From the NCBI RefSeq assembly GCF_015689175.1, contig NZ_CP065047.1, positions 1,550,001 through 1,614,000 of the forward strand: DNA of 64,000 nucleotides, read 5' to 3'. Shown one piece after another: positions 9,482-21,226 of the stretch. This DNA comes from Mycobacterium kubicae. Its GTDB lineage: Bacteria > Actinomycetota > Actinomycetes > Mycobacteriales > Mycobacteriaceae. A model generated the notes under the pieces. It had not been told where the DNA came from, did no database searches, and saw only the letters and a program-made list of their open reading frames with translations. Position 1 is the first letter of the stretch. Each line of letters starts with the position of its first letter. The translations under genes were made by a program, and so were the position numbers.

Positions 9482-9859
9482 GTGTCCGTCGCGCTGCTCA
9501 AAGAGATGTTCGACCAGATGGTCATTGCCAAGAACGCCGACGTGATCGAGCACTACTACCACCCCGACTTCGTGATGAACTCCGACGGGCTGACGCAGGA
9601 CTACGCCGCATTCCGCGACAGCCACCGCTCGTTGTACCGCACGGCAATCCACTACGCCGTCGAGTACGACGAGCAGGCGTGGGTCCAAGCGGCGGACAAG
9701 GTCGCCGGCCGAATCTGGATCACCACCTCGCGCGCCGGTGAGCCTCCGACTCGGATCGAGGTGGTCCTCATCGCCGCCTACCGCGATGGCAAGATCTATC
9801 GAGTCTGGGAGACGACGTGGCCGAGCTGGCGAGGCGTGACCGCGCTCGAAAACTACTGA
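9482..9859 (+). CDS. SnoaL/NTF2-like fold protein
   Basis: Small 125-residue protein with the NTF2-like cone-fold pattern: an N-terminal helix ([26 protein letters not shown]) and alternating beta strands ending in [11 protein letters not shown]. Members are polyketide cyclases, isomerases or ligand-binding proteins, so no substrate can be named. GTG at 9482 follows the DUF2652 gene by 34 bases, hinting at co-transcription. The stop is seven bases from the convergent amine oxidase gene. Confidence 0.7.
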   Translation: MSVALLKEMFDQMVIAKNADVIEHYYHPDFVMNSDGLTQDYAAFRDSHRSLYRTAIHYAVEYDEQAWVQAADKVAGRIWITTSRAGEPPTRIEVVLIAAYRDGKIYRVWETTWPSWRGVTALENY

Positions 9860-9865
9860 CCCGGC

Positions 9866-11209
9866 TCACCCTAGGCGCCGCAGCAGTTCCGATGCGGCAT
9901 GTTGACCGCTGCGCAACGCACCATGGACGGTAGCCGGGTTGTCCACTCCGACCGCCTCACCGGCGAAATACAAGCGATCACCGATCGGTTCCTGCAGGCG
10001 ACGCCGATCGTCCAGGCCGGAACCAGGTGCGTGAAATGAATAGGCGCCCAACGCATATGGGTCCAGGGTCCAACCCGAGTTGAGCACCCCAACCGGCGCA
10101 ATGTCGTCGCCGAACAACCGGCGAGCTGTGGGAAGTGCACCGGCTATCAAATCGGCACCCGCCATCGCCTCGACGGATCTGCCGAAGTGACCCGCGTTGA
10201 ACGCCACCATGATCGGCCCGGCGCTCACCGGCAAGCTGAACCACTGTACCCACCCCGGCTCAGTGCCGAGAAACTGGTAGAACGCGTTGTTCTTATCCCA
10301 GGTGCGCCGGTCGAATCGGAAGTGTGTTTTGGACAGCACACCAAACCCCAACGCGCGCACGGCATGCAGGTGCCCTTCGGGCAACGCCGGATCGAACCGG
10401 ATGGCGTCGGTTTTGAGCACTCCGAGGGGAACGGTGACAATCGCCGCCGACCCGTCGAACTGGCGCCCGCCCGCCCGCACGGTAACCGACTCCGCTCGCC
10501 GCACAACGTCGGTGACAGCGGCGTTGTAGACGATGTCGAGACCCTCGGCAAGCAGCCGCGGCACCGCGTCGTAGCCGTTCGACAAGACGGCCTGGTCGCC
10601 ACTGGTGTAGTTGCCTTCGTCGAACGTCGTCGCCGAAAGCTGGTCGGCGTCGGCCGCGTACTCCTGCTCGATCTGGGTGCGCACGTAGAACCCGAGCTCC
10701 GCATGTTCCTGGTCGGTCAGTTCGTCTCGGTTGGCGGCCCCGTTCACCGCAGCGGCCAGGCTTCCGCCGTCCGCCTCCGCGCGCGCATCGGCGACGAACT
10801 TTCGCCACTGCCGCTGGTCGTAGTCCATCGGTTGCAGGCCCGGATCGACCACCAGCCGAGCCCACTTGTCGTAGTCGGTGGCTATGAGCTTCATCCCGGA
10901 CTGGGCCACCAGATCCGTCAGCGGATTGTTCGTGACGCCGTGCACCCAGGAGGCCCCGATTTCCAGCGGCACGCCCCAGTCTCGAGTGGTGGTGATTCTG
11001 CCGCCAATCCTGTTGCGGGCCTCGATCACCCGCACCGCCCGGCCGGCGTCGGCCAGCTGGCGTGCGGCCGCCAGACCCGCGATCCCGGCGCCGACGACCA
11101 GCACCGACCGGGTGTCCGATGTCGGGGGCTTTGAACGGTCCGTGGCACACCCGGCGATCCCGGCGCCTGCCACGCTCATGGTCGCCGCCAGGAAACCCCG
11201 ACGAGACAT
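9866..11209 (-). CDS. Exported flavin amine oxidase (polyamine-oxidase-like), Tat lipoprotein
   Basis: FAD-dependent amine oxidase of 447 residues. From ATG 11209 the N-terminus reads MSRRGFLAAT, a twin-arginine motif, followed by a hydrophobic core and lipobox AGC at about Cys21, so the folded flavoprotein should be exported through Tat and lipid-anchored. The Rossmann motif VLVVGAGIAGLAAARQL, EARNRIGGR and GASWVHG are typical of polyamine oxidases and related enzymes; the C-terminal FAD-binding LYFAGEAVG is present. An in-frame start at 11413 is rejected because it hides the Tat signal. It is divergent from the hydrolase gene over 161 bases. Substrate is not predictable beyond a primary or secondary amine. 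Confidence 0.85.
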   Translation of the reverse strand: MSRRGFLAATMSVAGAGIAGCATDRSKPPTSDTRSVLVVGAGIAGLAAARQLADAGRAVRVIEARNRIGGRITTTRDWGVPLEIGASWVHGVTNNPLTDLVAQSGMKLIATDYDKWARLVVDPGLQPMDYDQRQWRKFVADARAEADGGSLAAAVNGAANRDELTDQEHAELGFYVRTQIEQEYAADADQLSATTFDEGNYTSGDQAVLSNGYDAVPRLLAEGLDIVYNAAVTDVVRRAESVTVRAGGRQFDGSAAIVTVPLGVLKTDAIRFDPALPEGHLHAVRALGFGVLSKTHFRFDRRTWDKNNAFYQFLGTEPGWVQWFSLPVSAGPIMVAFNAGHFGRSVEAMAGADLIAGALPTARRLFGDDIAPVGVLNSGWTLDPYALGAYSFHAPGSGLDDRRRLQEPIGDRLYFAGEAVGVDNPATVHGALRSGQHAASELLRRLG

Positions 11210-11370
11210 GTCGGACACGCCTGTCAGGGTCTCACATCGACGAGACCGACCAGGACTTTTAGTCTCTATTTGGCGCATGTTGAGGAATAGCGGTTTGAAG
11301 GTGCGGCGCGCGGGTAAACTCGCGGAAACCTGGAGGCGGCAATGGAGCCGCTTGGATGGGGGGAGCGGCG

Positions 11371-12333
11371 ATGAGTGCTCGGAAGTCCACCCGCGGCGCA
11401 GTGGTTTGCCCACCGCCCGAAGTATTGCCGCCGAGTCGCACCCTCACCGTCCGCGCCGCCGACGGAACGCCGTTGCACACAGAGGTGTTCGGGCCGCCCG
11501 ACGGCTATCCCATCGTGCTCACGCACGGGTTCGTCTGCGCCATACGCGCGTGGGCCTATCAGATCGCCGACCTGTCCACCGACTACCGCGTCATCGCATT
11601 CGACCATCGCGGTCACGGTCGAAGCGGCAGCCCGCGCCGCGGTGGTTACAATCTTAAAGCCCTTGCCTCCGACCTTGATTGCGTCCTGGACGCCACCTTG
11701 GCGCCGCACGAACGTGCGGTGATCGCCGGGCACTCGATGGGCGGCATGACGATCGCCGCGTGGTCGCAACGCTATCGCCACAAGGTCTCGCGCCGTGCCG
11801 ACGCCGTCGCGCTGATCAACACCACCACCGGTGACCTGCTGAAAAAGCTCAAACTGCTCTCGGTGCCCCGCGGGCTGTCGGCGGCCCGGGTGCTGGCCGG
11901 CCGCGGCCTGATCAACGTCGTGGGCGGCTTCCCGCTGCCTGGAGCAGTGAAGTTTCCCACGCAATACCTGGTCGCGATGATGGCGGTGGGCGGCGATGCC
12001 GACCGCAGTGTCGCCAAGCTCGTCTACGAGCTCTTCGCGCAGACCTCACCCGGCGGGCGCGGCGGCTGCGCGCGGATGCTGGTCGGTGAGGTCGGCTCCC
12101 GGCATCTCAACCTGGACGGCCTGACCGTCCCCACACTGGTGATCGGCAGTCACCGCGACCGCTTGACCCCGATCAGTCAGGCCCGCCAAATCGCAAGTAC
12201 CGCACCCAATGTCGTGGCTCTGGTCGAGTTGCCCGGCGGGCACTGCTCGATGATGGAGCAACCCGACGAGGTCAACCGTCAGCTGCGCGGGCTGCTCGAA
12301 TCTGTCACCGCCCCGGTGCAGCGGATCTCATAG
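11371..12333 (+). CDS. hpx: Alpha/beta hydrolase, Hpx-like (non-heme haloperoxidase family)
   Basis: Cytosolic alpha/beta-hydrolase of 320 residues, in the position of Hpx (Rv3171c) beside aofH. The nucleophile elbow GHSMGG places the catalytic Ser at 122; the oxyanion region is LTHGF (about 50-54), an acid residue lies in [11 protein letters not shown], and the His is in PGGHCSMM. The haloperoxidase label is a family name; ester or lactone hydrolysis is equally likely. ATG 11371 is preferred to ATG 11356 because GGGGGGAG lies between them at good distance. It ends convergently with aofH, overlapping by six bases. Confidence 0.82.
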   Translation: MSARKSTRGAVVCPPPEVLPPSRTLTVRAADGTPLHTEVFGPPDGYPIVLTHGFVCAIRAWAYQIADLSTDYRVIAFDHRGHGRSGSPRRGGYNLKALASDLDCVLDATLAPHERAVIAGHSMGGMTIAAWSQRYRHKVSRRADAVALINTTTGDLLKKLKLLSVPRGLSAARVLAGRGLINVVGGFPLPGAVKFPTQYLVAMMAVGGDADRSVAKLVYELFAQTSPGGRGGCARMLVGEVGSRHLNLDGLTVPTLVIGSHRDRLTPISQARQIASTAPNVVALVELPGGHCSMMEQPDEVNRQLRGLLESVTAPVQRIS

Positions 12334-13674
12334 CTTCGCCGACACCTCGGCCGCCGCACGCTGCCCGGACCTGACCGCGCCGTCGAAAAAACCGGTCCAC
12401 TCATCCGCCGTCTCGGTCCCGGCCCAGTGAATGGGCCCGACCGGCTCTCGCAAATACCGACCGAATCTGGTCCATGAGCCGGGCGGCACCGCGGCGGTCG
12501 GACCACCGGGCGCGAATGTCTCTGTGCCCCAACGGTGATCGGCATAGTCGAGCGGGTCGAGGGCTTCGTCGCCGAACACCGACGCGAAGCAACGCAGCGT
12601 CTCGCGGCGGCGCTGATCGGCGGACAGCGAGTCGAACGCGCGGGCGTCGACGAATCCGAGCAGAATGCCGGGCCCGTCGGCATCCGGGCTGACGTCGAAG
12701 GTGATGAACACCGGTCCCCGGTCCAGCAATGCCTGCCCGGAGAATCCCTTGGCGCGCCAGAACGGCTTGTCGTAGGCCGCGTAGGCCTTGCTGAGGCTGC
12801 CCTGCGGCCAGTTCCGGGCCAACTCCTGATACTCGGGCGGCAGCGGCGGGTTGAATTCGATGGCGGTGCGATGGGCGGGCGGGATCGCGACGATGACGAA
12901 CCCTGCTTCGGCGTGGCCCTGGCTGGACGTGACCGTCACCCCGGCGCCGTGCCGCTCGATGCAGCGCACCGGAGCGTCGAGCACCACTCGGTCACCGAGC
13001 TCCGCGGCGGCCAGCTCGGCGATTTGCTGGGTGCCGCCCGGGAAACGGTCTTGCTGTGCGCCGTTCTCGGTGTCGAGCAGCCGATCCAGGCCGCCGGCGG
13101 CGTGCACATAACGGGCGGCGTGCAGCAGCGAGACGTCGTCGGGCTCGCAGCCCCACGTCACCCGGGACATGATCGCCATCAGGTCGCGGGATGAGGCGCT
13201 GGCACGCACCAGTCGCAGCCACTGCCCAAGCGACACGTCGTCGAGTTGGCCGGCTCGGCGCGCGTTCCAGGGGTCGGCCACCGGCACGGCGCGCGAGATG
13301 CGTTCGAATTGCCAACGCAGCCGTCCCATGTCGAGCAGCCCGAGCAGGGAAAGCCGCGGAATGGTGCCGCTGTACGGGCGTGCCGAGCCGCGCCAATAGA
13401 TGAGGTTGTTGCCGTCGTGGTGGGTCGGGATGGTAGGAATGCGCAGCTCAGCTGCGAGTTCCAGCACCGCGTCCTGGGTGGGACCGACGAAGGAGCCGCC
13501 CATATCCGCTGGTGATCCTGCGACGCTGCCGGTGTAGGAGCGGCCGCCTACTCGATCGCGGCCTTCGAACACCAGCACGTCGTGACCCTGTCGCGTCAGC
13601 TCCCGAGCTGCGGCCAACCCAGCGAACCCGGCGCCTACTACGACCACGTCGACAATCCACGGGGGGTTTGTCAC
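12328..13674 (-). CDS. aofH: Flavin-containing monoamine oxidase AofH
   Basis: FAD-dependent amine oxidase of 448 residues, the same length as I remember for M. tuberculosis AofH (Rv3170) and with a very similar beginning. The dinucleotide motif is [15 protein letters not shown] (GAGFAG 14-19), then [11 protein letters not shown] (36-46) and the C-terminal [19 protein letters not shown]. The region that carries the covalent flavin Cys in mammalian MAO reads PPGSWTRFG here, so FAD is probably bound non-covalently. No signal peptide is present, unlike the paralogue at 9.9 kb. It is divergent from the luciferase-like gene at 13788. Confidence 0.9.
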   Translation of the reverse strand: MTNPPWIVDVVVVGAGFAGLAAARELTRQGHDVLVFEGRDRVGGRSYTGSVAGSPADMGGSFVGPTQDAVLELAAELRIPTIPTHHDGNNLIYWRGSARPYSGTIPRLSLLGLLDMGRLRWQFERISRAVPVADPWNARRAGQLDDVSLGQWLRLVRASASSRDLMAIMSRVTWGCEPDDVSLLHAARYVHAAGGLDRLLDTENGAQQDRFPGGTQQIAELAAAELGDRVVLDAPVRCIERHGAGVTVTSSQGHAEAGFVIVAIPPAHRTAIEFNPPLPPEYQELARNWPQGSLSKAYAAYDKPFWRAKGFSGQALLDRGPVFITFDVSPDADGPGILLGFVDARAFDSLSADQRRRETLRCFASVFGDEALDPLDYADHRWGTETFAPGGPTAAVPPGSWTRFGRYLREPVGPIHWAGTETADEWTGFFDGAVRSGQRAAAEVSAKL

Positions 13675-13787
13675 GCCCTCTAGTCAACCGCATGAACGCG
13701 GATTCGTACCATGAATTGCGCTACCGCTCGTTTCGAGCTTTGTTGAAAGCCGTTTCCCGACCAGCAATCGTCGTCAGGCAGGCGTAG

Positions 13788-14786
13788 TTGAAAGTCTTTG
13801 CCGCCCTGTACGGGCTCGCCGATGCCGCCGAGCGCGCCCGGGCCCTGCGCGACGCCGGCGCCAGCGGTGTAGCAACCTTCGAGGGCCCTCATGACGTGTT
13901 TGCTCCGCTGACGTTGGCGGCCAGCGTCGGGGGATTGGATCTGATGACGAATGTCGCCATCGCCTTCCCGCGCAATCCCATCCATCTGGCGCATCAGGCC
14001 AACGATCACCAGTTGTTGAGCGGTGGCCGGTTCTCCCTGGGGTTGGGGACCCAGATCCGGCCCCAGATCGAGAAGCGGTTCGGGGCGCAATTCGATCAGC
14101 CGGTGGCCCGCATGATGGAGCTGATCGCCGCGCTGCGGGCGATCTTCACGGCGTGGGAAACCGGCGGCCGGCTGGACTTTCGCGGCGACTATTACCGGCA
14201 CACCCTGATGACGCCCGCCTTCAACCCCGGCCCCAATCCCCATGGCGCCCCGCCGATTTATGTCGGTGCACTGGGGCCCAGGCTGACCCGGGCGACCGCC
14301 GAACACGCCGACGGGCTGCTCGTCATGCCGTTCGGCTCCAAGCGATTCCTGCAGAACAACACCATGCCTGCGGTGCGCGAAGGGCTGCAGGCCGCAGGAC
14401 GGCGTGCCCAAGACTTCGCGATCATCCCCGAGATCATCGTGTCGGCCGGTGACACCGATGCGCAGCGGGAGCAGGCCAACTCCGGCACCCGCCGATTGTT
14501 GGCGTTCTACGGGTCCACCCCGGCGTACCGACCGGTGCTCGCCGCGCACGGGTGGGAAGACCTGCAGCCCGAGCTGAATGCCATGTCCAAACAGGGACGT
14601 TGGCAGGAGATGGGTGGGCTGATCAGTGACGAGATGATGCGAACGCTGGCGGCGTGCGGCACGCCAGCGGAGATCGCCGCCTACATCCGCGACCGGGTCG
14701 ACGGTGTCTCCGACACGGTATGCCTGTATCAGCCTGCGCCCATTGGCCTTTCGACGCTGGCCGAAATCATCGACCGGTTGCAGTAG
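13788..14786 (+). CDS. Luciferase-like monooxygenase, F420-dependent oxidoreductase family (TIGR03617 type)
   Basis: TIM-barrel oxidoreductase of 332 residues in the bacterial luciferase-like superfamily; mycobacterial members of this subgroup are expected to use reduced F420. Recognisable blocks are NVAIAFPRNPIHLAHQAND, GRFSLGLGTQIRPQIEKRFG and PIYVGALGPRLTRATAEHADG. The start is a TTG at 13788 giving MKVFAALYG, the usual beginning of the fold; ribosome-binding sequence is weak. It separates aofH from the Rv3169-like gene, which I recall as neighbours in M. tuberculosis, so it is probably an insertion in this lineage. Substrate unknown. Confidence 0.82.
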   Translation: MKVFAALYGLADAAERARALRDAGASGVATFEGPHDVFAPLTLAASVGGLDLMTNVAIAFPRNPIHLAHQANDHQLLSGGRFSLGLGTQIRPQIEKRFGAQFDQPVARMMELIAALRAIFTAWETGGRLDFRGDYYRHTLMTPAFNPGPNPHGAPPIYVGALGPRLTRATAEHADGLLVMPFGSKRFLQNNTMPAVREGLQAAGRRAQDFAIIPEIIVSAGDTDAQREQANSGTRRLLAFYGSTPAYRPVLAAHGWEDLQPELNAMSKQGRWQEMGGLISDEMMRTLAACGTPAEIAAYIRDRVDGVSDTVCLYQPAPIGLSTLAEIIDRLQ

Positions 14787-14829
14787 CTGGCTGTGCCGAG
14801 CGTGCGCGCACGGTTTCGAGTGAGCGCTG

Positions 14830-14859
14830 ACGGCGGGGTTTCGGCCGTAATCCCGCCGT
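14830..14859. terminator. Hairpin between convergent genes
   Basis: ACGGCGGG (14830-14837) and CCCGCCGT (14852-14859) form a perfect eight-base stem around a 14-base loop. It lies between the stop codons of the luciferase-like gene and the convergent Rv3169-like gene. The flanks also contain related inverted words, GAGCGTGCGCGCACGG near 14799 and ACACTCGACGCTCACGG near 14888, so the whole 111-base gap may be a dispersed intergenic repeat rather than a simple terminator. Confidence 0.55.
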
Positions 14860-14897
14860 GGGTGCACGGCCAGGTACCCCGACCGCACACTCGACGC

Positions 14898-16012
14898 TCA
14901 CGGAGCGACGGTCAACCAGTCCGCGAATCCCGACGGGTCGTGGCGTCCCAGCGCGCCGTGCTCGAAAAGGCCCCACCCTTCGACCGGGTCGGCATCTCCG
15001 TCACGACACAGCGCGCGTCCGACGTGGTCGATGACGCCGAAACCGGACCTGCCGATGACGGCCGGGTCGGTCATGTCGTAGGTGAGGCGCTCGACGAATT
15101 TGTCGCCCTTCCACATTCCGTGCAGCCAATCCGAATCGCCCCCGTACCCACCGCCGACGTGGATCGGCACGGGCAATTTGGACTCCACATCGAAGTGCAC
15201 CGGCGTGCCGTCGGCAGCGGTCGCGTCGATGGTTGCCCCCGTTGGGATTCGGGTGCCGGAACGGTAGTGGATGGTGACGCGCGGCCAGCCCAGTTGTTCG
15301 ACGCGACCGTCGCGCCAAACTCGCGTGCAGTCGTTGAGCGAACGGAATCCGTTGGGTTCTTCCTGAATGATCAGCACGATCGCGAAGTCCTCGAACGCCA
15401 TCGGCACATACAGCCACCACATGCCCTCGAATGGCGGGTCGGCGGGGCGGCCTGCGGGCTCCGGCTCTCCGATCGGCCGGATGCCCCAGGAGCGGTCGCG
15501 GCTGCCGATCCACGTTGCCGGGTCGACGGCGATCTCCTCACCGTCAACCACGATGCTCCCACTCCAACTGCCCAGCTGAGCGAAACGCTGGGCATTGAGC
15601 GTCACCCGGTTGCCCGACCGGAGAATGTGCGGCTGCTCCTGCACCACGTCGAACAGACCCTGCCAGGTCAAATCGGCTGCGATTCCTTCGGTTTCGTCCA
15701 GCACCAGCCGCAACTTGCGTAGCGGTTCGATGACCTCGATGCGATAGCCGTTGACGTGCTGGTGCAAGCGGTCCTGATCGATCGCATCGCAGAGATGCAC
15801 CGCTGTCTGGGTGTCACCGCGGCGCACCAATACGAAGGCGTCTTTCACGCCGAGGTTGGGGTAGTAGCCGATCCCGCTGATGAGGAAGATGTTTCCGGTG
15901 CGGTCGTGGGCATTGAAGTAGGAGCGGTCATAGAAGTTGCGATCCGACGAGCCGGCCCACGCGATCGGCTGAGGAACTTGATGTACCGGGTACTCGTCGA
16001 GCGGTCCGAGCA

Positions 16013-16013
<1 letters not shown>
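14898..16013 (-). CDS. Conserved mycobacterial protein, Rv3169-like
   Basis: A 371-residue soluble protein that I match by context and length to Rv3169; function unknown to me. It is rich in aromatic residues and beta-strand patterns (GSSDRNFYDRSYFNAHDRTGN, WIGSRDRSWGIRP, FEGMWWLYVPMAFEDFAIVL), consistent with a lipocalin-like or hydroxyneurosporene-synthase-like beta sandwich, but I cannot confirm that. ATG 16013 shares one base with the stop of the upstream phosphotransferase-like gene (TAATG), so the two are translationally coupled and probably act together. The longer in-frame extension to 16169 overlaps the upstream gene and is rejected. Confidence 0.82.
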
Positions 16014-17193
<1,180 letters not shown>

Positions 17194-17195
<2 letters not shown>

Positions 17196-17796
17196 GAAAG
17201 CAGACCCGCCTATCCTTGACAAGGCCCCCGGTGCCGGGCGGCCGCGGGACCCCCGCATCGATTCGGCCATCCTGACCGCGACCGCGGAACTGCTTGTGCA
17301 GATCGGCTATTCGAATCTCAGCCTGGCCGCCGTCGCCGAGCGCGCCGGCACCACCAAATCCGCGCTGTACCGCCGCTGGTCGAGCAAGGCCGAGCTGGTG
17401 CACGAGGCGGCGTTCCCGGTGGCGCCGACCGCCTTGCAGGCGCCGGCCGGTGACATCGCCGCCGACATCCGGATGATGATCGAGGCTACTCGTGACGTGT
17501 TCACCACCCCGGTGGTGCGCGCGGCGCTGCCTGGGCTGGTGGCGGATATGACCGCCGACGCCGAGCTCAACGCCCGGGTTCTGACGCGCTTCGTCGACCT
17601 GTTCACCGCGGTGCGGGTGCGGTTGCAAGAGGCCGTCGAGCGCGGTGAAGCGCACCGCGATGTCGACCCGGACCGGCTCATCGAATTGATCGGAGGGGCA
17701 ACGATGCTGCGGATGCTGCTGTATCCCGACCGGACACTCGACGATGCGTGGGTCGATCAGACCACCGCCATCGTCGTCCACGGGGTCACCCGGTGA
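17194..17796 (+). CDS. TetR-family regulator, Rv3167c-like
   Basis: Dimeric DNA-binding repressor of 200 residues. The N-terminal helix-turn-helix is clear (SAILTATAELLVQIGYSNLSL then AVAERAGTTKSALYRRWSSKAELV); the rest is a helical ligand domain. ATG 17194 is preferred over GTG 17152, which would start inside the divergent gene's leader. It is transcribed away from the Rv3168/Rv3169-like pair and probably controls it and itself through the dyad at 17171-17195. Its GTGA end overlaps the SDR start. The orthologous position in M. tuberculosis is Rv3167c. Confidence 0.88.
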
Positions 17797-18656
17797 CGCG
17801 GCTTTCCGGTCGAGCCGCCATCGTCACCGGCGCCAGCCGCGGATTGGGCCGCGCAATTGCCTTGGCGTTGGCGGCCGAAGGCGCCGCGGTGGCGGTGGTG
17901 GGTCGCACCGAGCAGGTATGGGATGACCGGTTGCCCGGCACCATCGCTGAGACGGTCGACGACATCCGTGCCGCAGGTGGCCATGCGGCGGCGGTGCGGG
18001 CGGATCTGACCGACCGCGAGGACGTGACCCGCTTGGTCGACGAGGCCCGAGAAGCTTTGGGACCCATCACAATTCTGGTCAACAACGCGGCGTTCACCGC
18101 ACCCGGTCGCCCGCCTGCGCCCGGTTCCGAGCCACGTGCCAAACCGGCCAAACCGGCCGGCGGCAAGCCCGGCTGGCCGGGATTCGTCAGCACACCGCTG
18201 GGTGCCTACCGCCGTCACTTCGAGATAGCCGTGTTCGCCGCTTATGAATTGATGCAGCTGAGCAGTCCCGACATGATCGCCGCCGGCGGTGGCTCGATCA
18301 TCAACATCAGCTCGGTGGCTTCCCGGCTACCCGGCGACGGGCCGTACGCGGACCGCAGCGGTGGCGTGTTACCCGGTTACGGGGGCTCCAAAGCCGCGTT
18401 GGAACATCTGACGCAATGTGCGGCGTTCGACCTGGCCGACCACAACATCGCGGTGAACGCCCTGTCGCCGTCGCTGCCGATCCGCACACCGGGCCTGTCC
18501 TACTACGCAACCGAATTCGATGAAGTCGGCTCGGCAACGGAATTCGCCCGTGCCGCCGTCGAACTGACGTTGGTCGACCCGGCCGTGGTCACCGGGCGCA
18601 CCATCGGTCACCGCCAAGTGCTCGACGGCACTTTCACACCGTTTCGGCGCGGTTAG
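17793..18656 (+). CDS. Short-chain dehydrogenase/reductase
   Basis: NAD(P)-dependent oxidoreductase of 287 residues. Cofactor motif TGASRGLGRAIA (about 12-23), NNAA structural motif, catalytic Ser in SSVAS and YGGSK carrying the Tyr-Lys pair. An insertion rich in Pro, Ala and Lys (PGSEPRAKPAKPAGGKPG) sits after NNAAFTAPGR and is unusual for a classical SDR. GTG 17793 overlaps the TetR stop, so it is probably in the regulator's operon. I do not recall an SDR at this place in M. tuberculosis. Substrate unknown. Confidence 0.85.
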   Translation: MTRLSGRAAIVTGASRGLGRAIALALAAEGAAVAVVGRTEQVWDDRLPGTIAETVDDIRAAGGHAAAVRADLTDREDVTRLVDEAREALGPITILVNNAAFTAPGRPPAPGSEPRAKPAKPAGGKPGWPGFVSTPLGAYRRHFEIAVFAAYELMQLSSPDMIAAGGGSIINISSVASRLPGDGPYADRSGGVLPGYGGSKAALEHLTQCAAFDLADHNIAVNALSPSLPIRTPGLSYYATEFDEVGSATEFARAAVELTLVDPAVVTGRTIGHRQVLDGTFTPFRRG

Positions 18657-18764
18657 CCGAGGTGGTGGGCTCGCCCGCCTGATCAGGCCCATGGCCGGGC
18701 GGCCGGCCGGCGTGCCAGTATGAAGCAAGCCCAACGCGAAGCGGCGAGCAACTGATCGAGTGGT

Positions 18765-19733
18765 GTGCGCATGCCCGGTATCGACAAGCCGACGGGGCGC
18801 GTCGTCCTGGTGATCGCGCTCGTGATCGTCGCTGCCGCGTCGTTGCGGGGTTATCTGCCCCCTCACGAAGGCAAACGCCTGGCCGAAGCGGGGGAAAACC
18901 GGGCCATGTGGGCGGCCATCATTGCGATGCTCGCCGGAACCCTGGCCATCTTGACCGTCGCGATCATCGCCCAGCTGCGCGATCCGCGCACCGTAGCGCC
19001 CAGCGCCGGCCAACTGCCCGAGCTGCTGGGCCGGGGCAAGGAGCGACCGAGTTGGCGTGTGGTGTTGATCGGGCTTGCGCTCGTCGTCGCCTGGCTCTTC
19101 TTCGCCGCGCTGCTGTCGGGACTGACCGCACCGCCCGATGTCGATGTCACCGCACCGCCTCCGGACCCCAGCGGCTCCCCGCCGGCCACCGGCACCGCCC
19201 CCGCCCGCACTCCACAACCAGCGCACAAGCGCACCGGAGACACACTCGGCATCCTGCTGGCCACCACGGTGCCGCTGCTGGTGCTGCTGGTAGCGGGAGC
19301 GGTCGCTGCGACGCGCCGGCGACGCACTCCCGCGGCGACCGGCGCGGCGACACCGGCTGAGGCCCCGGCGCCGCCCAGCGGCTCGGGAGCACTGGTTCGT
19401 GCGGCCGAGGTGGGACTGGCCGAGATCGCCGATCACAGCCGTGACCCCCGCGCCGCGATCATCGCCTGCTACGCCGCGATGGAGCGGGAGTTGGCCAACG
19501 TGCCCGGCGCCGTCCCGCAGGAGTTCGACACACCCAGCGAAGTCTTGGCCCGCGCCGTCCAACAACGTGCGCTGCACGCCGATAACGCCGTGCAGCTGGT
19601 GAATCTGTTCGCCGAAGCGCGATTCAGCTCGCATGTGATGAATGAAGGGCACCGCGAGCTCGCGGTGCGGGTGCTCGAACTCGTCCTCGACGAACTGGCT
19701 CCCCAGTCACGCGACAACCGGAGCCCGGTGTGA
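18765..19733 (+). CDS. DUF4129 membrane protein, Rv3166c-like
   Basis: First gene of a five-gene membrane cluster with moxR3. The 322-residue protein has hydrophobic segments near residues 12-26, 48-68, 98-118 and 160-182, a Pro/Ala/Thr-rich linker near 125-150, and a C-terminal DUF4129 domain (about 210-300) including IIACYAAMERELA and VLARAVQQ. Such domains often accompany MoxR ATPases and DUF58 proteins. GTG 18765 or ATG 18771 could start translation. Its end overlaps the next gene by four bases (GTGA). Molecular role is not established. Confidence 0.83.
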   Translation: MRMPGIDKPTGRVVLVIALVIVAAASLRGYLPPHEGKRLAEAGENRAMWAAIIAMLAGTLAILTVAIIAQLRDPRTVAPSAGQLPELLGRGKERPSWRVVLIGLALVVAWLFFAALLSGLTAPPDVDVTAPPPDPSGSPPATGTAPARTPQPAHKRTGDTLGILLATTVPLLVLLVAGAVAATRRRRTPAATGAATPAEAPAPPSGSGALVRAAEVGLAEIADHSRDPRAAIIACYAAMERELANVPGAVPQEFDTPSEVLARAVQQRALHADNAVQLVNLFAEARFSSHVMNEGHRELAVRVLELVLDELAPQSRDNRSPV

Positions 19734-20212
19734 AAAGACTGATCGCCCTGGGTGTCTGCTTGATCGTCGGTATCGAGTTGCTGGCGCTCATCATGCAGGA
19801 TCGCCGATACGTGATCGCCGCGACCGGTGTCGCGTTGGCTCTGGTGCTGCTCAACATGCGCCGGGTGCTGGGCAACGCGAACGCCCCGCCGGCCGAGCCG
19901 GACGGCGACGATCTGCGCGACGGACTGCGTCGCTGGCTGGCCAACACCGAGACGACGATCCGGTGGTCGGACTCGACCCGGGCGGACTGGGATCGGCATC
20001 TGCGGCCGATGTTGGCGCGGCGTTTCGAGATCGCCACCGGGCAACGGCTGACCAAAGACCCCGCGGCTTTCGCCGCGACCGGCCGCATGCTGTTCGGCCC
20101 CGCACTATGGGAGTGGGTCAACCCGAACAACGTCACCCACGCCAGAGACGAGCGACCCGGACCCGGTCGCGGGGCCCTGGAGGAAATTCTGCAACGGCTG
20201 GAACAGGTATGA
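19730..20212 (+). CDS. Small membrane protein, Rv3165c-like
   Basis: A 160-residue protein (same length as I recall for Rv3165c) with two adjacent hydrophobic segments at about 3-21 and 27-43, then a charged cytoplasmic part with several Trp residues (WSDSTRADWDRHLRP, LFGPALWEWVNPNN). No enzymatic motif is visible. GTG 19730 overlaps the upstream DUF4129 gene, and moxR3 follows after 28 bases, so it is a component of the same membrane system. A partner or adaptor of MoxR3 is a reasonable guess only. Confidence 0.78.
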   Translation: MKRLIALGVCLIVGIELLALIMQDRRYVIAATGVALALVLLNMRRVLGNANAPPAEPDGDDLRDGLRRWLANTETTIRWSDSTRADWDRHLRPMLARRFEIATGQRLTKDPAAFAATGRMLFGPALWEWVNPNNVTHARDERPGPGRGALEEILQRLEQV

Positions 20213-20240
20213 CCGAAGGCGACCCGGGTATGACTCACCT

Positions 20241-21212
<972 letters not shown>

Positions 21213-21226
21213 GCTAAGGCTGGCCG

